Shown here: positions 24,565 through 33,529 of the stretch, one piece after another
How the letters are laid out: each line of letters begins with the position of its first letter
Position numbering within the stretch: position 1 is the first letter of the stretch
Source: Metaphire vulgaris
Taxonomy: Eukaryota > Annelida > Clitellata > Crassiclitellata > Megascolecidae
Assembly (NCBI GenBank): GCA_018105865.1
Contig: CM030840.1
Span: forward strand, 4,830,140-4,894,139
Reading direction: 5' to 3'
Length of the DNA: 64,000 nucleotides
Notes under the pieces: generated by a model
Database searches by the model: none
The model's input: the letters and a program-made list of their open reading frames with translations, nothing else
Told to the model about the DNA's origin: nothing
Program-made: the position numbers and the translations under genes

Positions 24565-24887
24565 ATAATAATAATAATAATACTATTAGTATTATTTGTC
24601 AAATATTGTCTTGTTTGTTTGTTCACAGAAATATTATGGCTTATGTAAATTATTAAAGAGCAAGGTTAACACCTCAGCATTGGAGAATTGAGATCTTTTT
24701 ATTAGTAGTGTATGTTTATATAATATCATGCATAGCATTTATGCTTGGATTAATTAAAGAGTTTCTAGCGATAATGTTTCTGTTAAACTATTTTAAGGTT
24801 GTTGCACTGAACAGCACAGAAAATCCAAAGCATGCCCAAGATGATCAAGTCAGAGGTGCCACTGGGAGTGATGGAAATGGAAGCTGA
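13041..24887 (+). CDS. Two-pass membrane protein, 178 aa, seven exons (unidentified)
   Basis: Joined exons are 13041-13096, 13661-13754, 15051-15151, 15837-15889, 22914-23019, 24132-24168 and 24798-24887 (537 nt including TGA). Every junction keeps phase (2,0,2,1,2,0). Residues 1-60 are polar with a basic stretch (QLQKNLNSK, QKIR). A hydrophobic span covers 61-80 (LAIQLLLFAIMMVLYVVL). A 30-residue loop has two cysteines (CREDFLPPEC) and acidic residues. A second span covers 111-137 (AGIAGIIAFIVIAVLAIVIT onward), followed at once by RQRRLR and a polar 35-residue tail. The positive-inside rule therefore places both ends in the cytosol and the cysteine loop outside or in the lumen. I do not recognise the family. 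Exons 2-7 are the firm part. Exon 1 has a weak donor (GTTTGT), so the true start could be elsewhere and the protein longer. Confidence 0.7.
13285..13337. repeat. GATT microsatellite
   Basis: About 50 bp of (GATT)n in the first intron. The dispersed repeat ends at 14500 and 36440 finish in the same tetranucleotide. Confidence 0.85.
13661..13754 (+). CDS. Exon 2 of the two-pass membrane gene
   Basis: A strong pyrimidine tract and TTATAG acceptor precede it, and a consensus GTGAGT donor follows. Read from its second base it encodes LLLICAGKQVSLFQNLTQQC and a basic helix. A second frame is also open but does not join to the next exon. Confidence 0.75.
13802..13905 (+). mobile_element. Truncated LINE/SINE 3' tail with ATT run
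   Basis: GTGGTTTTCACACAGGCTTA through CTAAACCACTT repeats the hairpin tail at 11605-11642 in the opposite orientation. A 50-bp (ATT)n follows. Confidence 0.75.
14078..14540. mobile_element. Non-autonomous hAT (Charlie-like) element
   Basis: The termini CAAGGTTCCCAAACTTTTT and CAGTTTGGGAAACACTG are inverted. Flanks TTCTAGAA (14070-14077) and TTTTAGAA (14541-14548) are an 8-bp duplication with one change. Its interior carries a copy of the GCTGATGCCCTGGGCATTAT repeat at 14430-14495. Confidence 0.85.
15051..15151 (+). CDS. Exon 3 (first membrane span) of the two-pass membrane gene
   Basis: A T-rich tract and TTGTAG acceptor lead in. The exon encodes VSYPVQKIR, the first hydrophobic span and TTSQK, ending at CC before GTAATC. 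If that donor is not used, the frame stops three bases later, giving a tail-anchored short form. Confidence 0.7.
15480..15600. repeat. Impure TGC/TTG microsatellite
   Basis: An intronic CTG/TTG-rich run. Frames across it give only Leu or Cys runs. Confidence 0.85.
15837..15889 (+). CDS. Exon 4 (cysteine loop) of the two-pass membrane gene
   Basis: A small 53-nt exon between a TTTTGCAG acceptor and a perfect GTAAGT donor. It encodes CREDFLPPECLHEKFVF, the polar loop between the two spans. Confidence 0.75.
16099..16577. mobile_element. hAT-like element (outer of a nested pair)
   Basis: The inverted ends are CAGGGTTCTCCAAAG and CTTTGGGGACCCCTG. Flanks are ATCTATGT (16091-16098) and ACCTATGT (16578-16585). 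It is split by the element at 16265-16562, so it arrived first. Confidence 0.85.
16265..16562. mobile_element. hAT-like MITE, CAGTGGCGGTTCC type (inner)
   Basis: It starts CAGTGGCGGTTCCAGG and ends GGAACCGCCACTG. Duplications are CTTTGGAG (16257-16264) and CTTTGGGG (16563-16570). It carries TTGACAAGCAAAAAGGTCAT at 16425-16444. The closest relative is at 37783-38087. Confidence 0.88.
16786..17260 (+). pseudogene. LINE reverse-transcriptase fragment
   Basis: Broken frames give KTKVMAVNKKREKSIHISLE, REIKSDGRHEQDIQKR, WILKQAEKT, LLAAEMSCLQKIWGVSRLKR and NRLGMQEALIVKIK. This is the region after the RT palm in Jockey/CR1-type LINEs. It lies in intron 4 of the two-pass gene. Confidence 0.8.
17261..18154. 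other. Intron sequence, mostly unassigned
   Basis: AT-rich. At 17888-17910 the common word appears in reverse (GACCTTTTTTTGCTTGTCAA), suggesting a decayed MITE whose ends are no longer clear. Confidence 0.4.
18155..18285 (-). mobile_element. LINE 3' end (WNSL family)
   Basis: The minus strand encodes TVETVNGFKGYLGKLGY, then stop, and the GTGGTTTTCACAC hairpin tail. It matches 11596-11830 closely. Confidence 0.78.
18286..18490 (+). pseudogene. LINE C-terminal fragment with GGT tail
   Basis: Frames give RMEDNRH-like, KKTIKTTLHTQRRQER and KAQEKVDE segments, the extreme C-terminus of the LINE type at 16786-17260. It ends in a short GGT run at 18489-18503. Confidence 0.6.
18491..20744. other. 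Intron sequence with small simple repeats
   Basis: No exon or element was recognised. It contains a GT microsatellite at 19285-19326, an ATC/ATT/AGT-rich patch at 19440-19545 and a 19-bp tandem array at about 20558-20632 (unit near CCTAATTATATTATATA). Confidence 0.5.
20745..22165 (+). pseudogene. Decayed LINE with both RT ends recognisable
   Basis: A pre-RT block (LNQAETLSRWREYFSDALN near 20855-20915) is followed by FEVRTAIQKLRHGRAAGPDG near 21011 and IPPEL. Much of the palm is scrambled. The C-terminal block resumes at 21760-22140 in two or three frames (RRRLSLFGHVARQ, ALACAIARRTETRPP). A short AATG run closes it at about 22150-22165. It lies in intron 4 of the two-pass gene, sense orientation, with numerous stops. 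Confidence 0.8.
22407..22481. mobile_element. 75-bp mariner-like MITE
   Basis: An almost perfect hairpin: CAGGGTGGTGCAAAAAACCG and its near-complement CGTTTTTTGCGCCACCCTG are separated by about 30 bp. It is flanked by TA on both sides (22405-22406, 22482-22483), the Tc1/mariner target. Confidence 0.88.
22530..22600 (+). repeat. Dispersed GCTGATGCCCTGGGC repeat end
   Basis: It shares GGCTGATGCCCTGGGCATTA, then TAGTGG and GCCATAGAA, with 14430-14495, 36370-36440 and 41048-41105. Two of those copies end in GATTGATT. It is probably the 3' end of a SINE or LINE family. Confidence 0.6.
22914..23019 (+). CDS. Exon 5 (second membrane span) of the two-pass membrane gene
   Basis: A TTTTATCTGTAG acceptor leads in. 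It encodes SRHLDMGS and the second hydrophobic span, ending AT before GTAATT. The split codon with the next exon gives Ile, followed directly by basic residues. Confidence 0.82.
23157..23594. mobile_element. MITE of the GGGGCTGTCCAT family (complete)
   Basis: Both termini are present (GGGGCTGTCCACTTAATTAC and TAATTAATGGATAGCCCC), with TTA on both sides (23154-23156, 23595-23597). Internal TTTGACAGTTGTTGACAA blocks are repeated. It lies in intron 5 of the two-pass gene. Confidence 0.82.
23840..23976. repeat. GGT/GAT microsatellite
   Basis: About 135 bp of GGT, then GAT repeats, in intron 5. Confidence 0.93.
24132..24168 (+). CDS. Exon 6 (basic juxtamembrane segment) of the two-pass membrane gene
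   Basis: A 37-nt microexon encoding RQRRLRQGGGNE between TTTATGTAG and GTAATA. The basic cluster directly after the membrane span is the expected stop-transfer signal. Confidence 0.78.
24262..24420 (+). mobile_element. Diverged tRNA-derived SINE
   Basis: A B-box-like GGTTCAAACCT lies at 24317-24327, followed by AGCCACTG and a body similar in layout to 1015-1080. The A box is degenerate. It sits in intron 6 just upstream of an AGT microsatellite. Confidence 0.5.
24461..24585. repeat. Long AGT microsatellite
   Basis: About 120 bp of pure (AGT)n, ending in (AAT)n. Open frames give Val or Thr runs only. Confidence 0.97.
24798..24887 (+). CDS. Exon 7 (cytosolic tail and stop) of the two-pass membrane gene
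   Basis: It starts after TTTTAAG in phase 0 and encodes VVALNSTENPKHAQDD and a Gly/Ser-rich end, stopping at TGA 24885-24887. Confidence 0.75.
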   Translation, partial: VVALNSTENPKHAQDDQVRGATGSDGNGS

Positions 24888-25220
24888 TAATTTGATGCCA
24901 AGTTATCTTATCAACGCTGTTTTGTCAAATGATCACCATCTTTATTAGGCAACAATCTCAGATTTTATTCACTTGGATGAATGTTAACTATCATCATGAC
25001 ACATGACAAATAAATGAATTTGTCTTCAAGCTTGAAATGGCAAAATCGTTTTTATCCAGTGCTTTGCAGATATTTCTGGAACACCATTGTTAATTGTTGT
25101 AAATAAGTGTGTAAATTCATTTCTATTAACCAATAGGCCTGCTTGGTGAATTATTTAACATTTCCGGTTACATTGCTATCTTAACTTCTGTTACATCGTG
25201 AAATATGTAAATAAAGTGAT
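24888..25220 (+). other. Probable 3' untranslated region of the two-pass gene
   Basis: AATAAA hexamers occur at 25009-25014 and 25210-25215, and further ones at 25557-25562 and 26213-26218. The first two would give a 0.15-0.35-kb untranslated region. Confidence 0.55.
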
Positions 25221-25714
25221 ATTGATGGGTGTACTGTATAGAGTTTGAGTGGTAAGTTGGCAAGTCTTGTTCTGACTGTTAAATATTGTGGTGCTATGTT
25301 AACACAGAAATGCATTCTTTCACTGCCAATTTTGAATTCATAATTATTTCAAAGGGTATTTTTGAATGCTGTTATGAATCTCTGCAAAAATTTTAAAATG
25401 TCATTGTAGAATTACATCCTAAGCAAAATTTTAAAAAACAAACATGAAAACAGATTTTGTATTTAAATGTAGTTAGTAAGTGTACATTGCATTAGACAGA
25501 GTATGCATTGTTTTTGTGATTTCTTGCAGTGGAAGTATACTCGTTAGTCATCCTCCAATAAACATGGCAGCTTATTTTGACATAATTGAAAATACTTTTG
25601 CATAATGATGTTATACATTTTCTATTTCAAGTTTTAATATTATTATCAGAGTTATTTTGTCAAATATATACTGTTTAGCCAATAAGTCAAAATTGATTTG
25701 ATTGAATGCACTTA

Positions 25715-26134
25715 GGGGCTGTCCATTAATTACATCAACAATTTTTGGGCAATTTTTAACCCTTCCATGGTCAACAACTGTCAAACTTTCTTTGACCCTC
25801 CTATAATTATGTCAAAAACTTTTGACCCACCCCCTAAGATCAGTGACGGTTCCCTAAAAGTTTAGAAGGTTATGATTTTCTGCAGTGATGACCTTTTTCC
25901 CTTTTTTGCTCTTGAAGTGTCAAAATATGGTGGTGATCACCTTTTTTGCTTGTCAGACTTTTTTCCATTATAATAAATAGTATTCCATGATATTTCCTAT
26001 TTTTTGATTATTGTGATTATTATTGTAAAATATGAAATTGTTGACGTCAACTCTTGACCCCCTCCCTGACAACAACTGTCAAACTTTTTCAAACCTCCTC
26101 CCCTATTTTGCTGATGTAATTAATGAACAGCCCC
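25715..26134. mobile_element. MITE of the GGGGCTGTCCAT family (complete)
   Basis: It runs from GGGGCTGTCCATTAATTACA to AATTAATGAACAGCCCC, flanked by TTA and TTG. The interior is inverted relative to 2978-3356. The common word appears as GATCACCTTTTTTGCTTGTC at 25934-25953. Confidence 0.82.
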
Positions 26135-27229
26135 TTGGTTATTACAAATATTAATGTTATTTTCTATTAAGATTTTAGTATTGTGAATATGTTATAATTT
26201 TGACACACTTGCAATAAATTTTAGTGTTTGAAATTCTGAAATGCCTTTTCAACATAAAATGCTTCAGATAGGCTATAATTAAAAGATTAGTACTTTTACC
26301 ATAAAATTTAGTTAATCATTTAAATACTTCATTATTTATTTTATCTTGAAATGGCCTACCCGGTATTTTTCAATCCATTTCATTTGTTCTCAAATGCCAT
26401 TTTCTGTTTTTCTCTGTGTTTGCATGAATTTTGCAATATAGTATTGTGTGTATATATGAAACCCGCTATATATATATATACATATAATTATATATATATA
26501 TAATTATATTTTTATATTGTCATATATAAATTAAGTGGGATCCACTGTATATAGAAATTACACTGTATATGATGTGACGTAAACACTGTACTTTAATTAA
26601 AATAATTGCCATACTATTAAGTGCCTTCATTTGTGAAGAACATTTCATTATTATTTATCAGTTACTAGTATTCAGAATAGTTTGAAGGTTCTGACAATTA
26701 CGATATTTGTGCAAAGGAGGAATTGCTGCAAATATTATAGATGTGACACTGTTCCAAATCAGCGAAATGATCCTCCTTCCTTCCTTTTCCTTCCTTCTTT
26801 CCATCCTTCTTTCCTTCCTTCCTTCCTTCCTTCCTTCCTTCCTTCCTTCGTTCCTTCCTTCCTTTCTTTCTTCCTTCCTTCGTTCCTTCTTTCCTTCCTT
26901 CGTTCCTTCATCTCTTCCTTCTCTCATTCCTTCCTTGAAGTTCCTTCCTTCATTCCTTCCACCAGTGTATCTTGACAAGTGTAGAAAAATGCAATATTGA
27001 GAAAATTGTCAATCATTTCGCGTTCTTATGAACAATTGTAAATGTGGACATTCATCGCTGATTGAAATGCTTCACTACTCAACAATATGTTGCAAATGTT
27101 TTTGGCTTTAGAGTGTCTATTCCATGTTGTGGCATTCGAATCTTTGAGGGGAAATCGCATTATATGCATATTTCAACTAGAACTCTGAAGGCAGAAATAT
27201 TTTTAAATCATCTATATGGATGTTGGCAG
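26135..27229. repeat. Unassigned sequence with TA and TTCC microsatellites
   Basis: TA-rich repeat at 26467-26520 and a (TTCC)n array at about 26772-26960. No gene recognised. Confidence 0.7.
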
Positions 27230-27935
27230 TCTATTTCAAAAACCCCCAGAAACTATGATTTCTGAAAAGTTCAGAAATATTTCTATCAAAATCATCACTT
27301 GTGCAGCACAGGCCTATTTTCATCTCATTTGCATGTAAGATGGCCATTTTGTGAGATATCAAAGTCAAAATGTATTTAATCAACAGACAAAATTTTATTG
27401 ATTGTCTAGAAATTTCAACTTAAACCACAATTGTTCAAGATGATTATCAGACATAATTGCAAACCCTAACCCTAACCCTAACCTTGTTGCAAAAATTGTT
27501 CGGTATCCAAAGCCAAGCTCCCGCAATGTCTGAATTCGCATCTTATCTTCATTCGATATTTTACCCATTTTGAAAGTTTAAATCAAACTTTTATTGTTAT
27601 GTCGAATTCTGTGAGTTTAAAATTTTAAAACATGTTTACAAAATTGCATTCGATTTAAAACTTTACTACTACTACTGAACAACAACAACAACTGCTACTA
27701 ATACCACAAAATTGACATGAAGCCAAATTTATGTGAAGCTAGGATATTTAGGCCTGTCAGGACTGGCGAGAAAAATCGAAGTTTGACTTTTATATCTCAC
27801 AAAATGGCCATCTTATAAACTCTGAGATAAAATTGGCCCCAAGGCAAAAATCCCCGTGGCCCCAAATATATATTTAAGAACTTTTAAGAAATCAAAGTTT
27901 TCCTGCTGGGGGGTTTTTTTCGTAGACACCCTGTA
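27230..27935. mobile_element. Inverted-repeat element carrying a telomere-like block
   Basis: AAAAACCCCCAGAAAC and AGATGGCCATTTTGTGAGAT on the left are matched in reverse by TCTCACAAAATGGCCATCTT (27796-27815) and the CTGGGGGGTTTTTTTCG region on the right. The arms total about 130 bp each with gaps. The right end ACACCCTGTATACC resembles ACAGGGTG-type termini. The interior includes (AACCCT)3 at 27462-27483. Confidence 0.65.
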
Positions 27936-28089
27936 TACCAATACACTTGACATTGCATCAGCCATTATACACTGTATGAAGTGCTCAGTTCAAGTAGTCA
28001 AATATTCTTTTGCTGTTCTTTAAAATGGATTTTCTCATCTTGAAACATGATTTTTAAAAAGACTTCTAATTCTACAGTAGTTTCCAATT

Positions 28090-28400
28090 CATTCTCACCA
28101 CCTAAGTTTACGACAGACTGTCGTAAACAGCTGCGATCAAACAAGCGACTTCGCCTTTATGTCTCTCCTCCGTCCAAGACGGTGATGCTGGGGAAAGATC
28201 CGTGACCCGCGGCAACCCCTTCTCTGGAACGCTCTTCCCGCCTCAGTGACATCTATTACATCCTTTGAGGCGTTTGCGACTGCCCTCAAAAGACACACTT
28301 ATTTCGCGCATCTTATGAACATCTGTAAATCGCTCTTGATTTTAGCTCTAGCTATTTTATAGCGTTTAATAAATCATCTAGGGAATAGAATAGAATAAGT
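28090..28400 (+). pseudogene. LINE C-terminal fragment (WNALP) with GAATA tail
   Basis: The frame near 28215-28345 reads PLLWNALPASVTSITSFEAF and ATALKRHTYFAHLM, the end of a CR1/L2-like polyprotein, then stop and a GAATAGAATAGAATAAG tail. Confidence 0.75.
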
Positions 28401-28816
28401 CTGCTTTTTTCGTAAGCAAATTCAAAATAGTGTATTGTTCAGTATGCTGCTTTTATTGTAGGCAGATATCTCAACTAAGGCCCTAAGCTAAGCTGTGTAG
28501 ACCCTGGACAGTGAGGCGTTTTGGTGCATTTAGAGGCTGCTGCTCTTTGAAAATCAGCATTTGAATACACTACACCGTTTATTACCACACAAAATGAAGT
28601 GTGAAAATTGAATTATGTGTTATGCATAAGTTGACAGTAACACCTGATAGGAATAAAGACCCGAGAGGCTACATTTGTACATTGCATTAATAGTGACAGG
28701 TGGCATTGTGACAGCACATACTAAGACAAATGTATACGACAATTACAGTTGCAGTTATACATGTAAATGCAATCTCTAAATAACGTTATGCACACTTTTA
28801 CGGGGTGTTTAACAAT

Positions 28817-29870
28817 CAGAGATGGACATGGGTTACCAATACAGTTAACCCAAAAATTGGGTTACCAAAGTGGGTTGGTTGGATTACCTTGGGTCATAAA
28901 TTTAGGCAGTTGTGGTGGGTTGTTGGGTTGGGTTGCAAATTTATTTGCACGTTGTCGAGATGCACGCAAACTTCTATGGATGGATTGGTTATAAAAAATG
29001 GTTATCGTTTTCCGCATTTTCATGTAACAAATTGCCGCCAAACTGTCGATGGCAATACTGGCTTTACCGGACAGCTCTTAGTTAAGCTATTGGCGGGTGG
29101 GGGTTATATTCAGGACTGTCTTAAGCCCTGGTTCTATTGATCCAAACACAGTTGTTCCTATATAATAAAGCATTAAAGCCATAAGTCTATCTCCTTTGAT
29201 ACATAAAACCCTCCTCGCCAAGCAAAACCGTTGTGTTCATCTCTATATTGTTCAGCGTCATATGCCAAACAAAACAGGTAAATGTTGATCCGCAGCCACG
29301 AGATATTTGCATAAGACCGGTGACCCTAAATAATTCAAGGCATTGGAATCGAAAATTGATGAAAGAGGAAAACACTTTGAACGAAGTAACTTTCTTTGAA
29401 CCATCCACTGTAAATCCATCTTAAATTCTTAATCCCCTTATTGACTCCAATAACATTTCCTACTGCGTGGGAGTGCTGTGCAAACTTGCTAGACAAATGC
29501 TATAATGGCTCTAGGGTTCCTTTTTCGTTAGTCTTTCAAAAGATTTGAAGCTGAATTTTAGATAGTATAAGTACAAATTATAACACGGACGTCTACCTTC
29601 CTTTGCACGCCAATGATAATTATAATGGCGGAAAACATAGGCCCTACAGCGACATATGAGAGGTAATTTTTTTAAATGATTTGTATGCAGTAATTGACAA
29701 ATTGTTGCTTAGCAATAAATTTGCTGAATATGCTTACTTGAAGCTTGGGTGGGTTGGATTGGGTTGGGTGAATACTTGCAACTGCCGGCATGGGTTGGGT
29801 TGGGTTGGGTTGGAAATTTGATGGGTCGGGTTGGGTTGGGTTCTAAAAAATGGACCCATGTCCATCTCTG
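28817..29870. mobile_element. hAT-like element with GGGTT-rich ends (copy 1)
   Basis: CAGAGATGGACATGGGTT and AACCCATGTCCATCTCTG-type ends (the right end reads ACCCATGTCCATCTCTG), with an exact TTAACAAT duplication (28809-28816, 29871-29878). Both subterminal zones are filled with GGGTTGGGTT-like units. Its interior is shared with 34099-35105. No transposase. Confidence 0.88.
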
Positions 29871-29878
29871 TTAACAAT

Positions 29879-30139
29879 ACTACTAAACTGTATTACCAAT
29901 ACAGTATGATAAAAGTATTGTCAATACCAAAGTGAAACGTGTATTACCTAATTCAATACCAATAGGGCCTACTTTTGTCCGCAACAAATAAATTTATTAC
30001 TGTACATTGTCGAGATGGATTCAAACTTCTATGGATGGATACCCCAAGTCTCTTTCTTCCTCCTCTGTGGTGGTTAGAACCTTCCCCCTAAAACATATTC
30101 ATTACAATTATTATATTTTCCAATAGCCTATGCATTACC
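29879..30139. other. Unassigned sequence
   Basis: Short TATTACCAATAC-type words, partly self-complementary, lie at 29879-29960. No gene seen. Confidence 0.35.
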
Positions 30140-30208
30140 GGTACAGAACATTTGTCGATATTGAAAAGCATCTGCCAGTCCACAGACCACTGAAATAATT
30201 TCCTTGCG

Positions 30209-30536
30209 CAGTGGCGTAGCCAGGACTTCCGGTAGGGGGGTTGGTTTTGACTTTTGACCGTCACCAACTTTCGAAATATCTTGACAAGCAAAACAGATCG
30301 AAGGTCATGCTATGTTTTTCCTTCTGAAATTTACCGACAAACAAAGCAAATACAAAAAAGTAGGTCGTCGCGCCTATGGCGCTTAAAAAATTGTCAGCAG
30401 CCACAAGGGGGGTTTGACCCTCAAAACCGCGTCCAAAAATCAAAATGCATTTAAACACAATAAAAAAGTTTCGTCCGCGCCCAAGGGGGGTTTTAACCCC
30501 CAACATCCCCCTTGGCCACGCCACTGTCCTTGCGTG
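30209..30536. mobile_element. hAT-like MITE, CAGTGGCGTAGCC type
   Basis: CAGTGGCGTAGCCAGG and GGCCACGCCACTG ends, exact TCCTTGCG duplication (30201-30208, 30537-30544). The common word is present in degenerate form at 30281 and 30340-30372. A truncated relative is at 59705-59908. Confidence 0.9.
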
Positions 30537-30791
30537 AGTGAGGCTCTGTGCAAGCTGCTAGATGAGATCGTGACCCACCCCAAAAAACTGTATTCTATAG
30601 TGGAAATGTTGGCGTCTACATCCTTCCCGTACCAAGAAAAGGAGGTATAAATTCACAGAATTTGGCGACTCATATTAAGAAAAATATTACCGTGTTCGCC
30701 GAAACTGTTTTCCGAGGAACGAAAAACTGAAGGCCTAGCTGCCGTATCTGCAAGGCTTAGAGAGGGGAATATTCAAGCCGCCCGCCGTGAG

Positions 30792-30999
30792 CAGAGGCGG
30801 AGCGAGGGTATGCGGCGCCCGGGGGCAAAGTGTACCGTTGGCACCCCTAACATTGCTGACAAGCAAAAAAGGTCGTCACGCGTGTTTCTTCTTCTTTATT
30901 GTGCCCATTCACTTACCCAAATACCAGATTTTGGCGCCCCCTCACCTCGGCGCCTGGGGACATAGCCTATATGTCCCCCTGCCCCTCGCTCCGCCTCTG
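30792..30999. mobile_element. hAT-like MITE, CAGAGGCGGAGCG type
   Basis: CAGAGGCGGAGCGAGGG and CTCGCTCCGCCTCTG ends. Flanks GCCGTGAG and GCCATGAG differ at one base. CTGACAAGCAAAAAAGGTCG lies at 30856-30875. Confidence 0.9.
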
Positions 31000-31309
31000 G
31001 CCATGAGAATTCTCTGTTCGGAAGACAAACCAGTTCTGCCATACAGAGAAAAGCTGGAAGAGCTGATAAGAAAACATCTAGAGCCACAGACTAATGAATC
31101 AATGCCTTCACAACTGTCTCAAACTGTCTTATAGGCTTCACCGAATGATGTGCTGGAGGCCATCCGCTCCTTTCCATCGGGATCAGCCGGAGGGCCAGAC
31201 GGTATTCGTCCACAACACATTCTATCGCTCATGGAATGCAAAAAAAATTGGCAAGACGTCACTTTCATCCTTGGCGTCTTTATTCAACCTTTTTTCAAAG
31301 GCACCTGCC

Positions 31310-31501
31310 CAGTGGCGGCTCTAGGATTTGGCAAGTGGGGGGAGGGCCGTTGGGGTGGCAACTTCTAATCATGGGGGGCCAACCATTTGTTGTTTAATGT
31401 ATGTAGCATTAAGTATAGGGTCCCAAATGGGGGCCACTGGGGGAGCAGGCACTCAATAGGAGGGCACGGGCCCCCTTGGCCCCCCGGTGGAGCCGCCACT
31501 G
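31310..31501. mobile_element. hAT-like MITE, CAGTGGCGGCTC type
   Basis: CAGTGGCGGCTCTAGG and GGAGCCGCCACTG ends, exact CACCTGCC duplication (31302-31309, 31502-31509). It interrupts the LINE frame in the middle of a codon run that resumes cleanly after it. Confidence 0.92.
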
Positions 31502-31687
31502 CACCTGCCCAGAACCGGTGTCTCCGGTGCTGCTTGGAGGAAGGCTCACGGCACTCCAGAAAAAGACAGGTCTTCGGCCAATAACGCCATTCGCAAACTC
31601 TGCAGCTTATTTGCGTCAATTTTGCTTTGCTTCAGATCAACTCGGTGCAGGTATTTTCAATCACTTCCTAAAGCGATGCGCAGTAAG

Positions 31688-31869
31688 TAGGGGCGTAGCG
31701 GCGGGGGTATATCGGTATATATACCCCCCGAAATCAATCTACCTTAAAGTTTTTTGTGATTTACATGTGGTTATATGTGGTCTATATGGTTTATGTGGTT
31801 TATAGTTAAGATTCATACCCACCCAAAATATTTATACCCTCCCAAATCAAATTCCTGGCTACGCCCCTG
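31688..31869. mobile_element. hAT-like MITE, AGGGGCGTAGCGGC type (copy 1)
   Basis: TAGGGGCGTAGCGGCGG and CCTGGCTACGCCCCTG ends, exact GCAGTAAG duplication (31680-31687, 31870-31877). The interior (GTATATCGGTATATATACCC, ATGTGGTTATATGTGG) is shared with 36156-36338. Confidence 0.92.
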
Positions 31870-32104
31870 GCAGTAAGGTGACCCACTGGGCCCTCTTTTA
31901 TTCTGCTTGCCACTACATGAACTACTAGTGCATCCGAAATCACCAATAGGGATCGGACACCTTGACGACATAAGCCTTGGAGGAACAAGCACTGTGGTAG
32001 CCAAGGACATTCTTCCTAAGTTCTCTGCCCGGTAGCAGGTCCTGGACTCCTGGTTCTAACTGGTGCCACCCTTCTCTGTCAGCAGCTTGGGTCTTTAATC
32101 CTTT

Positions 32105-32682
32105 ATAGGCCTATACCCGTCTTTAGTCAGCATCCAGTGCAGTAGTGACGTACACGGTCTTTCTCTGGTAGAGGCGTAGCGAGGGAGCAGGGGAGGCATA
32201 TGCCCCCCGGGCGCCGAGGTGAGGGGTGCCAAAAGTGGGTATTTGGGTAAGTGAAATGCACGAGAAACATGTACGACGACCTTTTTGGCTCGTCAGCAGT
32301 GTTAAGGGTGCCAACGGTACACTTCCGGGCGCCGGATACCCTCGCTACGCCTCTTTTCTCTGGTTATCCATCCTCCCATCTGTCCCTCCAATATTGTTCT
32401 GAATAATGAGTATTTTCTTAAAATGTGTCCAATCCAGTTTTTTTGCCTTTGTTTTATTGGTTGCATTATTGTCTTTTTCCTTTATAATATCTATTACACG
32501 TACCTCTTTATTCGATATATGTTGTGTCCAACTGATTCTTTCAATTCGTCTCCATATCCACATTTCAAACGCCTCCAGTCTTCTGATTTCGTCTTTTCTC
32601 ATCGTCTAAGTTTCCGAACCATAGAGGCTAATATACCACGCTCCATATCAATGTTTTAATGACTCTCTTCTTTAGCCCTTTA
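32105..32682 (-). pseudogene. LINE C-terminal fragment split by a MITE
   Basis: The minus strand from 32680 reads MRKDEIRRLEAFEMWIWRRI, ERISWTQHISN and IQNNIGGTDGRMDNQR, then continues past the insertion at 32169-32355 in shifted frame. It is the same protein region as 11070-11535. Confidence 0.72.
32169..32355. mobile_element. hAT-like MITE, AGAGGCGTAGCGAGGG type
   Basis: TAGAGGCGTAGCGAGGG and CCTCGCTACGCCTCTT ends, exact TTCTCTGG duplication (32161-32168, 32356-32363). The reverse common word is at 32275-32297. A close relative is at 45005-45273. Confidence 0.92.
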
Positions 32683-33127
32683 CAGGGTTGGATTGGCCGG
32701 TCAAAACGGCCCGGGAAATTTTGTAACCGCAGCCCACTTTTACACGGGCTTTTGCAATTAACTGGTTTTTGAAATCTTATATTTAGCTTCATATAAATAT
32801 ATATATAGGCCTATGTCCAGGGACGTCATTTGGGGAGGGCAGAGGGGGGGTATTTGCCTCCCTGATTTTGAGGGGAAAAAATTTTTTTCTTGTGTTATTT
32901 AGTATTTAGTTTTTTACATGTCCTAAAGGAGCGCCGGATATAATGTATATGATATGTGGAGTAGTCTGAAAGTAACTAACCGTTATAAACGGCTGACGAG
33001 CAAAATAAAAAATACTTCGTCAACTTTTTAAAAACTTGTAAATTGTCAGGTCAAAAATGTTTTAAATACTGAAAAACAGTGAAATGACGTCTCTGCCTAT
33101 GTCGTATAATGATTTAATGATATTTGT

Positions 33128-33158
<31 letters not shown>

Positions 33159-33462
33159 ATATATATATTGTATCATTGTCCTGCTTAGAAGGTGTTTGAA
33201 TGACTGTAATATAAAAACACTACTTCCAGCATTTCCATTTTCTGACATTTCAAAAGTCACTGTTAGTTTTGGAACAAATTTTAATAATGACAACCTACTA
33301 GCTCAGTTTAACAAATTAAGTAATTAGACTAAAATTTACATACACGATCACAACTGATTAGTATAGCAAAAATGAAGCAAACATATTAGTTAACTTCTTG
33401 TATTTAACGGCGTCGTTTTCTAAAAGTCCTTTCTATATATATTACAAATATGCAGATCATTA

Positions 33463-33529
<67 letters not shown>

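Larger units (their letters stand above)
30140..32090 (+). pseudogene. LINE reverse transcriptase broken by four hAT-like insertions
   Basis: Between insertions the plus strand reads CVSEALCKLLDEIVTHPKKL (30540 onward) and GLAAVSARLREGNIQAA (30730). It continues with RILCSEDKPVLPYREKLEEL (31005), VLEAIRSFPSGSAGGPDGIR (31150), and GDPLGPLLFCLPLHELL followed by HLDDISLGG (31878-31972). The last is the RT catalytic block with His where Tyr is usual. Insertions are at 30209-30536, 30792-30999, 31310-31501 and 31688-31869. Part of the palm between about 31680 and 31878 is missing and stops are present. It resembles the family whose C-terminus is at 58500-59605. Confidence 0.82.
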
